A stretch of 64,000 nucleotides of DNA from Bacillus sp. BA3 (GTDB lineage Bacteria > Bacillota > Bacilli > Bacillales > DSM-1321): the NCBI GenBank assembly GCA_002835675.1, contig PIZR01000002.1:124001-188000 (forward strand), given 5' to 3'. Shown here in pieces: positions 28,384 to 36,861 of this stretch. The position numbers and the translations under genes were made by a program. The notes under the pieces are model-generated. The model was not told where the DNA came from. It saw only the letters and a program-made list of their open reading frames with translations, and ran no database searches. The stretch's first letter is position 1. The number at the start of each line of letters is the position of its first letter.

Positions 28384-30243
28384 TCAACCAATGGTAATCA
28401 TTTTCGCCTTCAACAAAGTTTCAAATGATGCATATAATTGAAAAGCACTTTTAGGATCTCTTATTTGGCAGGAAAGCAGCGCTTCAAGTCTTTTGATCCG
28501 ATACCGTAATCCACTCATTGAAATGTTCAATTCTTTCATACTGCATTCAAGATTTCCACCACATTGCAGGAATACATAAAGCGTTTTCAATAATTCCTTC
28601 ATTTTTGGGTCATCTTTCATTAATAAAGGAGCCAGCATTTTCTCTGCCTTTTTTAGTACCGTTGGAGTACTCCCCGTATGCATTAAAATGGATAGCAGAT
28701 CTACTTCTTCAAATTTGATAATATCGCGAGTACCTTCATTCATATTCAATGCGGTTAAAGCTTCTTGAAAAACCTCGTGAGCCCGTTCCAATTCATCACT
28801 TATTGTGCTAAGACCCATTTTAAAGTTATATCCGCTAAAAACAGTATATAAGTGATTGATGCATTCCTTGGTACGAAGCTGATATTCAGTTCCCGGACTC
28901 AGCGGTATAAGCAATACGATATTACCATCCCTTAAGGCTGTTAAGACAACTTGATTCCGCTTTTTAAAGAAACTATAAATCTCTTCGATGATTTTCTGCT
29001 GAATGAAATAGTCATTCGCTGTCCCCCGATCGGAGGAAAAACCATAGCCAAGCAACGCAATGGTGAAAGGATGATCCAATGAAGCGTCTAAATACATGCT
29101 TTTTTTAATTATTTCTTCTCTGGAAGCAAACTCTCCATTTAATATTTGTTCAAGAAATAAACCTTTTACCCTTTCAAGGGCTTCAAAACTGCTTTTCTCA
29201 TTTAAGAGGAATAAGGAACCGGTCATGGAAACCCTTTCAAGAATCATTCGATTGATTTCCAGGTTCGTTTTTCCTTCAACCGGATCCGATTGCGCAAAAA
29301 CACAATAGCCGTAAGTTTTATTTTGTAACGTTATGGGAGTATAAAGCAGCTCCATCCCATCTTTTACGATTCTTCCGGTCTCCAATGTGACAGGACCATT
29401 TTCCCTCATCAGTTTGAGCTGATTCCTGACTTCCCTTACCTTCCCTATGTGAAACCCAGCATGATAAACCTGATTGCTATTGAAATTCTCCATCAACAAA
29501 GGAATTTTCGTTTTCTGATAAACCATCCTCACTATCGATTGAAGGCTTCTTCCGTTAATTAACTCCTCTGTCAGCAAATTATGAATATCCATCACTTTTG
29601 ATAAACTATTGCGTTCCTCCAGCAGCTTTTCATATGTTACGGCAAGCTCTTGTACAATCGGTTTGGTTTTATAATATTTCAACTCATCTTGAATCTCCAT
29701 GCCCCATAAATGTATCGATTTACCTTCGTATCTACACTCTGATTGCCCTGCTCCCTTACAGGCACTTTCTTTAAAAATCACTTCGTGACCGCAGACCGTC
29801 GAATAAAATCCACTTGCATAACCCGTCAATGTATAACAGACTGGCTTTTCCGCAATGCCTGTCTGGGTGATATGTTCCTCTGCCTCATAGGAATTCACCC
29901 AAACCCCTTCCACCTTTACAGAGTGTACATCCGTTTGATTATCCATTGATAATTCCAGGTTCGTAGTATTAACTTTTGTATAACCCTGCAGCATATGTAA
30001 GATTGGACCTTGCCTCAGTATTTCCTTTACCGTTGACAAATCCCCTTTTAGTGCCTTTTTAGCATCATTGACTCCGATATTCCAGCCATAACGTATTAAA
30101 AAAGACTTCATTCTTTCAAATCCAATATTCTCGATCAAGTCTTTTCTTAGGGTACCGAAAATTGAAGAGGAAGTCAGGATCATCCTCTCATCATTTAAAT
30201 GAATTTCCCCTTCATCATTCTTTAGATTCAAAAGATTCGTCAT
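28384..30243 (-). CDS. Aromatic-sensing regulator: XylR-N/V4R sensor fused to PucR-type HTH
   Basis: A 619-residue cytosolic regulator. The N-terminal ~160 residues (RMILTSSSIFGTLRKDLIEN, FLIRYGWNIGVNDAKKA) resemble the effector domain of XylR/DmpR phenolic sensors. A V4R-like part follows with Cys residues in VCYTLTGYASGFYSTVCGHE and SACKGAGQSECRYEG. A GAF- or CdaR-like middle comes next. The C-terminal NISMSGLRYRIKRLEALL region is the PucR/CdaR helix-turn-helix, so the protein lacks the sigma-54 AAA+ module found in XylR. It lies 152 bp after hpaB in the same direction. An activator role for 4-hydroxyphenylacetate genes is inferred. Confidence 0.85.
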   Translation of the reverse strand: MTNLLNLKNDEGEIHLNDERMILTSSSIFGTLRKDLIENIGFERMKSFLIRYGWNIGVNDAKKALKGDLSTVKEILRQGPILHMLQGYTKVNTTNLELSMDNQTDVHSVKVEGVWVNSYEAEEHITQTGIAEKPVCYTLTGYASGFYSTVCGHEVIFKESACKGAGQSECRYEGKSIHLWGMEIQDELKYYKTKPIVQELAVTYEKLLEERNSLSKVMDIHNLLTEELINGRSLQSIVRMVYQKTKIPLLMENFNSNQVYHAGFHIGKVREVRNQLKLMRENGPVTLETGRIVKDGMELLYTPITLQNKTYGYCVFAQSDPVEGKTNLEINRMILERVSMTGSLFLLNEKSSFEALERVKGLFLEQILNGEFASREEIIKKSMYLDASLDHPFTIALLGYGFSSDRGTANDYFIQQKIIEEIYSFFKKRNQVVLTALRDGNIVLLIPLSPGTEYQLRTKECINHLYTVFSGYNFKMGLSTISDELERAHEVFQEALTALNMNEGTRDIIKFEEVDLLSILMHTGSTPTVLKKAEKMLAPLLMKDDPKMKELLKTLYVFLQCGGNLECSMKELNISMSGLRYRIKRLEALLSCQIRDPKSAFQLYASFETLLKAKMITIG

Positions 30244-30395
30244 GATTCTCCACGGCTTTCCTTTTACATAATATTATACTTTTTCCACACCTTACCTATC
30301 AAGATAAAAATGTAAACGCATTCATATCATGCAGTGGTGGAAAAGCCGGTGGGAGTCCGATACAAACCTTTCTTTTTCACGTTTTTCTACTCAGA

Positions 30396-31928
30396 TTAAT
30401 TCGTTCGGAGCCGGATCAAATCAGCATCAATGCCTTCATCTTCATTTATCCACTTATCGTTTGTCCAGCCATGAAGGTCATAATCGTCCATTGCCAAGTC
30501 CACAAAAGCTTTGAATTTATCTGATTGTCCATTTGAATCTGCCATTTTCATGGTTTCCAGCCTAATATTTTCATGGTTACCCGCATAATTGATTTCATAT
30601 AATTCATTCCTGCCACCAAATTCAGTTCCGATGGAATCCCATATAAGTTTCATCAGTTTTACCCTTTCCACTGCCGAAACCCCGCCAGAACCCTTATAAT
30701 ATTTTTCGAGATACGGACGGACCTCAGGGTTTAAAAAATCCTTGGAGCTTGATGGGAGTTGAATGAGATTACCTGCTACAACCTGTTCAAATATCTGTTT
30801 TACCTTTGGCCATACCATAGGTGCAAACACCCTATATGCAGTTGCGTATGTGCTATTGGGCAGAACAGTGCCATACGGCCCTTCCATCGGATCTGTAGCC
30901 ATCGCTGTCGAGATTGCCCAAAACATATTCCTGTAAGCAAGCACTTCCCCGATGTTGGCTTGTACTCCCCTAAATTGATTCGTTCCTGCCATCTCCGTAG
31001 CCTTCATCAGAAGCCCAGCCATAAAGCCCAATTTCACCGCATAGCGTGTACAGCCATGAAATGTATATCGGTTCATCCACCCAGTCTTGGATCTAAATCC
31101 ATTGGCAATTTCCACATTATTATAGGCGAATACATTCTCCCATGGGATGAATACATGATCAAGGACGATGACTGCGTCATTCTCGTCGAACCGACTAGAA
31201 AGCGGGTAATCGAAAGGAGTGCCTGTCCTCGCAGCCGTTTCTTCAAAAGACTGTCTGCTGATCATTTTTAATCCCGGCGCATTCATCGGCACAAAGAAAA
31301 TCAATGCATGGCTTCTATCCCCTTCCCCAAGATCGACAGGAGAATAATTCGCGACAAAATTATAATTCGTAAGTGCTGCTGAAGTTCCAACCATTTTAGC
31401 TCCACTTACGATTATTCCATCATCCCGCTCTTCCACCGTACGTACAAATACCTCTTTATTTTCATGTAGCGGTTTATTCCTGTCCATTGCCGGATTTATA
31501 ATTGTGTGGTTACAGAAGGGAACGTCCTTTGTGGTTTTTTCATACCATCTTTTCGCATTATCTTCAAATCCCTTATAAAAATCGCTATACGGTCCCAATG
31601 ATCCTGTAAAGGCAGCTTTGTAATCAGGGGTACGCCCCATGAAACCATAGCTCAATTTTGACCATTCTGCTATGGCATCCCTTGCTTCAAGCAGCTCTTT
31701 TGCGTTCTTTGAAGCCTTGAAGAACTTATGGGTAGTATGGCCTTCATCTGTCTTAGCCGTTAAAATCCGAGCACTAACCGGATCATGGAGAGCATCATAT
31801 AGTTGGCCAATTGACCTGGCAGAATTGCGATATGCTGGGTGTGTCGTCACATCATCTACCTTATCGCCGTTCAAGAATACCGTTCTTCCGTCTCGTAAAC
31901 TTTCTAAATACTCTTTGCCATTCATCAT
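30396..31928 (-). CDS. hpaB: 4-hydroxyphenylacetate 3-monooxygenase, oxygenase component
   Basis: A 510-residue FADH2-dependent hydroxylase of the HpaB/PheA family. It converts 4-hydroxyphenylacetate to 3,4-dihydroxyphenylacetate using reduced flavin from a separate reductase. Family features are GFMGRTPDYKAAF, the flavin/substrate region VSGAKMVGTSAALTNYNFVA and V-F-I-P-W-E-N-V-F-A-Y-N. ATG 31928 (MMNGKEYLESLRDG) has GGGGGA 7-8 nt upstream; a longer frame starts inside it. Divergent from hpaG1G2F across a region holding the putative GntR operator. No hpaC reductase is nearby. Confidence 0.92.
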   Translation of the reverse strand: MMNGKEYLESLRDGRTVFLNGDKVDDVTTHPAYRNSARSIGQLYDALHDPVSARILTAKTDEGHTTHKFFKASKNAKELLEARDAIAEWSKLSYGFMGRTPDYKAAFTGSLGPYSDFYKGFEDNAKRWYEKTTKDVPFCNHTIINPAMDRNKPLHENKEVFVRTVEERDDGIIVSGAKMVGTSAALTNYNFVANYSPVDLGEGDRSHALIFFVPMNAPGLKMISRQSFEETAARTGTPFDYPLSSRFDENDAVIVLDHVFIPWENVFAYNNVEIANGFRSKTGWMNRYTFHGCTRYAVKLGFMAGLLMKATEMAGTNQFRGVQANIGEVLAYRNMFWAISTAMATDPMEGPYGTVLPNSTYATAYRVFAPMVWPKVKQIFEQVVAGNLIQLPSSSKDFLNPEVRPYLEKYYKGSGGVSAVERVKLMKLIWDSIGTEFGGRNELYEINYAGNHENIRLETMKMADSNGQSDKFKAFVDLAMDDYDLHGWTNDKWINEDEGIDADLIRLRTN

Positions 31929-32064
31929 CGGAACATCCCCCATTCACAATCTTTCAATTTGGATTTCTAGCTTTATACTAACTAAATGTTCAAGGCATTT
32001 TTCTGTTGAAACCCATCTTTTTTCTAACATTTTTTGTCTGATTTTACTGAATAATCTAAATATG

Positions 32065-32093
32065 TTGAACTTAAACAAATAATCATATACGAT
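32065..32093 (+). promoter_or_regulatory. Promoter of hpaG1-hpaG2-hpaF
   Basis: TTGAAC (32065-32070), 17 nt, TACGAT (32088-32093), about 40 bp before the hpaG1 ATG. The -10 lies inside the first operator copy. Confidence 0.6.
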
Positions 32094-32105
32094 ATCATAT
32101 ATGAT
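32082..32105. promoter_or_regulatory. Putative GntR operator, two adjacent 12-bp palindromes
   Basis: ATCATATACGAT (32082-32093) directly followed by ATCATATATGAT (32094-32105). The second is a perfect palindrome identical to sites before the gntR gene at 43,560 and 43,593. The pair covers the -10 and start point of the hpaG1 promoter, consistent with repression. Confidence 0.65.
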
Positions 32106-32133
32106 TATTAATAAAATCAAGGGGTGAGTGTCC

Positions 32134-32922
32134 ATGGCAAAAGCAAGAGTGAAACTCAAACAGTCAGATTATTCGGAAGAAATGGAAATACTGTCGAACC
32201 GCTATATATTAATGAACGGTGATAAGTATGAGGTATCACAAATCAATTTGGATAACCCTATTTCAGGAACGGTATATGGAACATTATTAAACTATAAAGG
32301 ATCATTGGAAGCATTGAAGGGAAAGATCGACCATCCTCCTTATAATGAACCTCCTAAAGGGCCGATCCTATATATTAAACCTAGAAACACGTTTTCTTCT
32401 TTTTCAAATCCAGTTCCCCTTCCAAACGGCATACCTGAATTGGAAATCGGGGCCGCACTGGGAATTGTAATCGGTAAAACGGCTACAAGAATCAAGAAAG
32501 AACATGCATTGGATTATATAGAAGGTTTTACGATCGCCAATGATATTAGCGTTCCACATGAAAGTGTTTTCCGTCCTGCTATCCGCCATAAAGCCCGTGA
32601 TGGATTTTGCCCGATCGGTCCATGGGTCGTATCCAAGGAATCGATATCCAGCCCCGATTCTTTAGGAATCCGTGTATATATAAATGGAGAGCTAAAGCAA
32701 GAAAATTCAACTTCAAATCTAATTCGCTCCATATCCCGCCTTATTGAGGATGTAACAGACTTCATGACCTTGAGTACGGGTGACGTCCTTCTAGTTGGAG
32801 TTCCAGAGAATGCACCGCTGGCAAAAGCCAATGATCATGTCAGAATAGAAATAGACGAAATCGGGCATTTGGAAAATACTATCATTTCCGAGGAAAAACT
32901 ATCACTGGAGGGGATTTTATGA
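32134..32922 (+). CDS. hpaG1: HpaG1: fumarylacetoacetase-fold homoprotocatechuate decarboxylase/isomerase subunit
   Basis: A 262-residue FAH-superfamily protein matching the N-terminal half of E. coli HpaG/HpcE, which decarboxylates and isomerises 5-oxo-pent-3-ene-1,2,5-tricarboxylate. Typical parts are GTLLNYKGSLEAL, P-I-L-Y-I-K-P-R-N-T and GFTIANDISVPHESVFRPA. The metal-ligand E-x-E seen in HpaG2 (YECEL) is G-A-A here (EIGAALGIVIGK), so this half is probably not a metal site. ATG 32134 follows GGGGTGA; an in-frame GTG two codons upstream is less likely. The stop overlaps the hpaG2 start by 4 nt (ATGA). Confidence 0.85.
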   Translation: MAKARVKLKQSDYSEEMEILSNRYILMNGDKYEVSQINLDNPISGTVYGTLLNYKGSLEALKGKIDHPPYNEPPKGPILYIKPRNTFSSFSNPVPLPNGIPELEIGAALGIVIGKTATRIKKEHALDYIEGFTIANDISVPHESVFRPAIRHKARDGFCPIGPWVVSKESISSPDSLGIRVYINGELKQENSTSNLIRSISRLIEDVTDFMTLSTGDVLLVGVPENAPLAKANDHVRIEIDEIGHLENTIISEEKLSLEGIL

Positions 32923-33707
32923 AGAGAGCACGTGTAGCCTATGCAGGTGCCGTACATCCAGCAAGTGAATATTATGGCCAGCTCAAATTGGCGGATGGAC
33001 GGATTGTCAATGAGCAGGATGTTGTCTGGCTTCCCCCGGTGGAACCACGAACTGTCTTCGCGCTTGGCCTGAATTATGCAGACCATGCGAAGGAGCTTGC
33101 TTTTAAAGCCCCGGAAGAACCCCTTGCGTTCTTAAAAGGTCCCAATACCTTTATCGGCCACCGTGGGCAGACAAGACGGCCTGCTGATGCAGCTTATATG
33201 CATTATGAATGTGAACTTGCAGTCGTCATAGGTAAAAAGGCGAAAAACATAAAAAAGGAAGAAGCCTATAAGTATGTAAGTGGATATACGATTGCAAATG
33301 ATTATGCAATACGTGATTATCTGGAGAATTACTACCGACCAAACTTAAAGGTCAAAAATCGCGATACCTGCACCCCCATTGGACCTTGGCTAGTCGATGC
33401 CGAAGATATTCCAGATCCTTCGAACCTTGCCATCAAAACTTACGTCAACGGAAAATTGACTCAGCAAGGCAACACGAAAGACATGATTTTCGGCATTGCT
33501 GATTTAATTGAATATTTCAGCAGCTTCATGACATTGAGTCCAGGCGATATCATTTTGACAGGCACACCTGAAGGATTGGCGGATACCGCTGTAGGCGATG
33601 AAATCATCACTGAAATTGAAGGAATCGGGAAACTCGTCAGCACAATAGTCGGTGACGATGTATTTACTGAAGGCGGGGATCGGCCGCATCTAAAAATCCA
33701 TAATTAA
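32919..33707 (+). CDS. hpaG2: HpaG2: 5-oxo-pent-3-ene-1,2,5-tricarboxylate decarboxylase/isomerase
   Basis: A 262-residue FAH-family enzyme corresponding to the C-terminal, metal-binding half of E. coli HpaG. FALGLNYADHAKE, F-L-K-G-P-N-T-F-I-G-H and MHYECELAVVIGK (metal ligand pair E-x-E) are visible, followed by the IANDYAIRDY acidic ligand region and S-P-G-D-I-I-L-T-G-T-P-E-G. GGAGGGG lies before the ATG, which overlaps the hpaG1 stop. Split into two genes here, unlike the fused E. coli protein; HpaG1 and HpaG2 probably assemble. Confidence 0.9.
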   Translation: MKRARVAYAGAVHPASEYYGQLKLADGRIVNEQDVVWLPPVEPRTVFALGLNYADHAKELAFKAPEEPLAFLKGPNTFIGHRGQTRRPADAAYMHYECELAVVIGKKAKNIKKEEAYKYVSGYTIANDYAIRDYLENYYRPNLKVKNRDTCTPIGPWLVDAEDIPDPSNLAIKTYVNGKLTQQGNTKDMIFGIADLIEYFSSFMTLSPGDIILTGTPEGLADTAVGDEIITEIEGIGKLVSTIVGDDVFTEGGDRPHLKIHN

Positions 33708-33724
33708 CGGAAGGGACTAATCAC

Positions 33725-34111
33725 ATGCCTCATATAATTATTGAATATACGGACAATATCAAAGATGAAATCCAGATTGATGGCTTATTAAAGAAGGTGA
33801 ATGATGTCCTGATATCTTACCCTTCCATCTTTCCAATTGGCGGCATTCGATCCCGGGCCATTGAATTGAAGCATTATCGTGTTGCCGATGGTACAGAGGA
33901 TGATGCCTTTGTTCATGCCATCCTAAAAATTGGCGCTGGACGCCAGGACAGTGATAAAACCAAAGTATTTGACCATCTATTCGAAACGATGGAATCTCAT
34001 TTGGCATCCCTCTTTTCAAAAAGATATCTTGCACTCTCCATGGAACTTACGGAATTCAGTAATTTTGGCACATATAAAAAGAATAATATCCATGATCGAT
34101 ATCATAAATGA
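33725..34111 (+). CDS. hpaF: 5-carboxymethyl-2-hydroxymuconate delta-isomerase
   Basis: A 128-residue homologue of HpaF/CHMI of the tautomerase fold. After Met removal the product begins PHIIIEYTDN; Pro1 is the catalytic base. S-R-A-I-E-L-K-H-Y-R-V-A-D-G and HAILKIGAGR match the family. It catalyses isomerisation of 5-carboxymethyl-2-hydroxymuconate in the homoprotocatechuate meta pathway. Last gene of hpaG1-hpaG2-hpaF, with GGAAGGGA before the ATG and a strong terminator after. Confidence 0.93.
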   Translation: MPHIIIEYTDNIKDEIQIDGLLKKVNDVLISYPSIFPIGGIRSRAIELKHYRVADGTEDDAFVHAILKIGAGRQDSDKTKVFDHLFETMESHLASLFSKRYLALSMELTEFSNFGTYKKNNIHDRYHK

Positions 34112-34125
34112 ACAAGATTTCATAT

Positions 34126-34161
34126 TTAAAGGCCTCCCCCTTCATTGGGGAGGCCTTTAAA
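34126..34161. terminator. Bidirectional terminator between hpaF and the second hpaB-type gene
   Basis: TTTAAAGGCCTCCCC and GGGGAGGCCTTTAAA arms around a short loop, between converging genes. Confidence 0.85.
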
Positions 34162-34189
34162 TTATTATGTTTTGCCACTGCTGCCGCTA

Positions 34190-35662
34190 TCAGTTGATTT
34201 CTGCAAGGTTTTCAGTACGGTTCAAGAACTCCTTGACACGATCCACATATTCCTGTTTATCATAGCCGTTATATAAAGCGCTCGCCATACGGACCGGATC
34301 TCCAAAAAAGAATCTTTCGTACAGCGTTTGCCTGGATCCAAATGAACTCATGCATACATCCCATGCGAGACGATACAATTTGACCCTGTCATATGCTCCA
34401 CCATTCGCGGCTTGAAGATATTTATCCAAATCCGGTCGAAGCTCCGAATTGAAATCGGCTTCATTTGGAATCGCCATTAAGCCGCTAGCTCCAAGAAGCT
34501 GCATTATTTCACTGAATCTAGGGTAAATCTTCGGATAATAATTACGGGCAATGTTTAATGGTGTAAAATCAGGTGTCATCATTCCCCATTTATCCAATTT
34601 CGCGTTTGCCTCCGAAGCTGTTATGAAAGCCTTTAGCGTTTCAAGCGCCATAATGACTTCCGATATTTTCTCCTGAACATGCTGGTATTGCCCGATATTG
34701 ATGGTTTCCGCCATAAGTTGCAAAATCCCCAGAATGAACTCGGTTTTGGCGATATTCTTCGATACCACCTGATGGGTCATATGAACAACTGCATTGCTTT
34801 CATTATATGCCTGGTTGCAAATGCCGACATCCCCATATGCAAATACCCGATTCCAAGGAACGACTACATCATCAAAAACGATAATCGTATCCATCTCCTC
34901 AAATCGTGAACCAAGTGGATGGTCAAAATGTGATTTGCCATAGTCGAATGATTCACGACAGATGAATTTCAACCCCGGTGTATTATTTGGAATGGAGAAT
35001 GCGAATGCATAAGGGTTTTCTTCTTTTGATTGTTTTAGCAATGTCGAAGGGAAAACCATGATTTCATCCGTTATTCCTCCTTGTGTAGCTAATAATCTGG
35101 CTCCCTTTATAATAAGCCCTTCTGAATTCTTGCCAGCAATTCTTGCAGCGATGTAAGGATCCGGAAGCTTTGCGGCACTAACTCCCCTATTAACCTGTGG
35201 TTGAATCAAGGTATGTGTCAACGACAAATCCTTTTCCCGGCAGAGCTCATAATAATCCTTCATATTTTTTGAAAATGCCGAATCCTGAGTGCCGAACATA
35301 TCCGCTGCAGTACCGTACGCCATCATCCCACTGTTGATATAGTCAGGGGAACGTCCCATCATTCCATTATTATGCCTTGCCCATTCTTGAAACATCTTCC
35401 TCCTTTTTTCAAGGTCTTCCTTTGTCCGCGGCTGCATGAATGAGGTCCCTACTCTTTCGTTTGAAGTTGGTGAAATATAAGTCATGATGTCATTTTTCGC
35501 GGAATCATGCTGCAAATCATATAATTCAGCCTGTGTTTTCATGACCCCTTTAAAAGCTGGGTGTTGACTGATCTTATCTTTTACTTGCTCTCCATTGATC
35601 CATACATTCGCCTTTGCTTTGTCTACCCTATCGATATATTCTTTACCTGTTTTAGCCGGCAT
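34190..35662 (-). CDS. Second HpaB-family flavin-dependent monooxygenase (YoaI-like)
   Basis: A 490-residue protein of the 4-hydroxyphenylacetate 3-hydroxylase family, clearly different from the HpaB at 30,396. It shares GMMGRSPDYINSGMM, IIKGARLLATQGGITDEIMV and DDVVVPWNRVFAYGDV. Like HpaB it should need FADH2 from a reductase. B. subtilis YoaI is a similar protein. The substrate may be a related phenol, but this is not shown by sequence. AAAGGGGGA precedes the ATG. It is divergent from the LysR-type regulator, which may control it. Confidence 0.88.
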   Translation of the reverse strand: MPAKTGKEYIDRVDKAKANVWINGEQVKDKISQHPAFKGVMKTQAELYDLQHDSAKNDIMTYISPTSNERVGTSFMQPRTKEDLEKRRKMFQEWARHNNGMMGRSPDYINSGMMAYGTAADMFGTQDSAFSKNMKDYYELCREKDLSLTHTLIQPQVNRGVSAAKLPDPYIAARIAGKNSEGLIIKGARLLATQGGITDEIMVFPSTLLKQSKEENPYAFAFSIPNNTPGLKFICRESFDYGKSHFDHPLGSRFEEMDTIIVFDDVVVPWNRVFAYGDVGICNQAYNESNAVVHMTHQVVSKNIAKTEFILGILQLMAETINIGQYQHVQEKISEVIMALETLKAFITASEANAKLDKWGMMTPDFTPLNIARNYYPKIYPRFSEIMQLLGASGLMAIPNEADFNSELRPDLDKYLQAANGGAYDRVKLYRLAWDVCMSSFGSRQTLYERFFFGDPVRMASALYNGYDKQEYVDRVKEFLNRTENLAEIN

Positions 35663-35824
35663 GCTTGCATCCCCCTTTAAAATCGATATAAATGAAGCGC
35701 TTACAATTAAAATTCCAAATATTGAATTAATTTATATAACAAAATATACCATGTGTTATGATATATATAAAATACTTTAAAAATTCAAAATGTATATGTA
35801 AATCATATGTATGAGGTGTATAAA

Positions 35825-36694
35825 ATGGACATCCGGCAGTTAAAATATTTTGTGACAATCGTTCAGGAAGAACAAGTAACCAAAGCTGCAAAAAAATTAC
35901 ATATGGCTCAACCGCCTCTTAGCCAGCAACTTAAATTGATGGAAATGGAAATTGGTGAAAAACTTTTCGATCGGAATGGAAAGAAACTTAAACTCACTGA
36001 GACTGGTCAGGTTTTATATAAAAAAGCTGAAGCTCTATTGAATCAGTTTGAAGAAACACTTCTGGAAGTGAAGGAAGTCAGTAAAGGGGTAAAGGGCACT
36101 CTTTCCATAGGGTCTGTAAAAACCTGCTTTTCTTACATTCCGCAAAGGATGAGAACCTTTAGAGTAAAATACCCTGATATACGATTCAAGTTAATGGAAG
36201 GTGATACGTTCCGTTTAACGGAAGGCTTAATAAACAGGGAAATCGAGTTGGCCATCGTGCGACTTCCAATTAATGGTAAGCAGTTTTCGTCGGTTAACCT
36301 TCCACCGGAAGATTTTGTACTTGTCACCCCACATGATTGGGATATCCCAGACTTCATCGAATTTAAACAAATCAAGGAATTTCCCCTCTTGTTGCTGCAT
36401 AGGGTAAGCGGTCAAGGTACATATGAGCTTATAGTGGATGAGTGCTTCAGACATGGATTTGAACCTACGATTGTATGTGAATGTCCTGATGCTGCAATGA
36501 TATTATCTTTAGTGAAGGAAGGAATAGGAGCTACCATCATGCCACGTACCACATCCAATTCGTTTTCAACCCAGGGTATAAATATAGTCGAATTGATAGA
36601 TTGTGAAGTACAATCCGAAGCCGCCCTTATTTGGCTCGAAGAACGCTATCTTTCCAAAGGCGCCGTCAAATTTCTAGAAACTTTTTCCGAATGA
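35825..36694 (+). CDS. LysR-family transcriptional regulator
   Basis: A 289-residue LysR-type regulator: N-terminal winged HTH (MDIRQLKYFVTIVQEEQVTK, then AAKKLHMAQPPLSQQLKLME) and periplasmic-binding-protein-like effector domain (from about residue 90). ATG 35825 has AGGTG 6 nt upstream; an earlier in-frame ATG lacks a ribosome site. Divergent from the second HpaB-type gene with ~160 bp between starts, the standard layout for a regulator and its target. The effector is probably an aromatic acid (inference). Confidence 0.88.
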   Translation: MDIRQLKYFVTIVQEEQVTKAAKKLHMAQPPLSQQLKLMEMEIGEKLFDRNGKKLKLTETGQVLYKKAEALLNQFEETLLEVKEVSKGVKGTLSIGSVKTCFSYIPQRMRTFRVKYPDIRFKLMEGDTFRLTEGLINREIELAIVRLPINGKQFSSVNLPPEDFVLVTPHDWDIPDFIEFKQIKEFPLLLLHRVSGQGTYELIVDECFRHGFEPTIVCECPDAAMILSLVKEGIGATIMPRTTSNSFSTQGINIVELIDCEVQSEAALIWLEERYLSKGAVKFLETFSE

Positions 36695-36783
36695 ATGGCC
36701 AGTTATCCTTAAATCTTCATTTCATTTGCACCTTTTCTAATAATCTATGGTGTTGGTTGGAATTTCTATTCCATTGAAAAGAA

Positions 36784-36809
36784 AAAAAGCAACCTAGATG
36801 GCTGCTTTT
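36784..36809. terminator. Terminator after the lysR gene
   Basis: AAAAAGCAACC and GGCTGCTTTT arms around a 5-nt loop with A/T runs on both sides; can serve lysR and, weakly, the converging symporter gene. Confidence 0.6.
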
Positions 36810-36861
36810 AAAAATCGATTCACAAGTTCGATGAGCTGCACTTTATTTATATGCATACCAT

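Noticed and set aside
30759..31271. 170-residue plus-strand frame opposite hpaB
   Set aside because: Antisense shadow without a ribosome site.
35740..35824. Further GntR operator before lysR (ATCATATGTATG)
   Set aside because: Only partly matches the palindrome in very AT-rich DNA; not enough to call.
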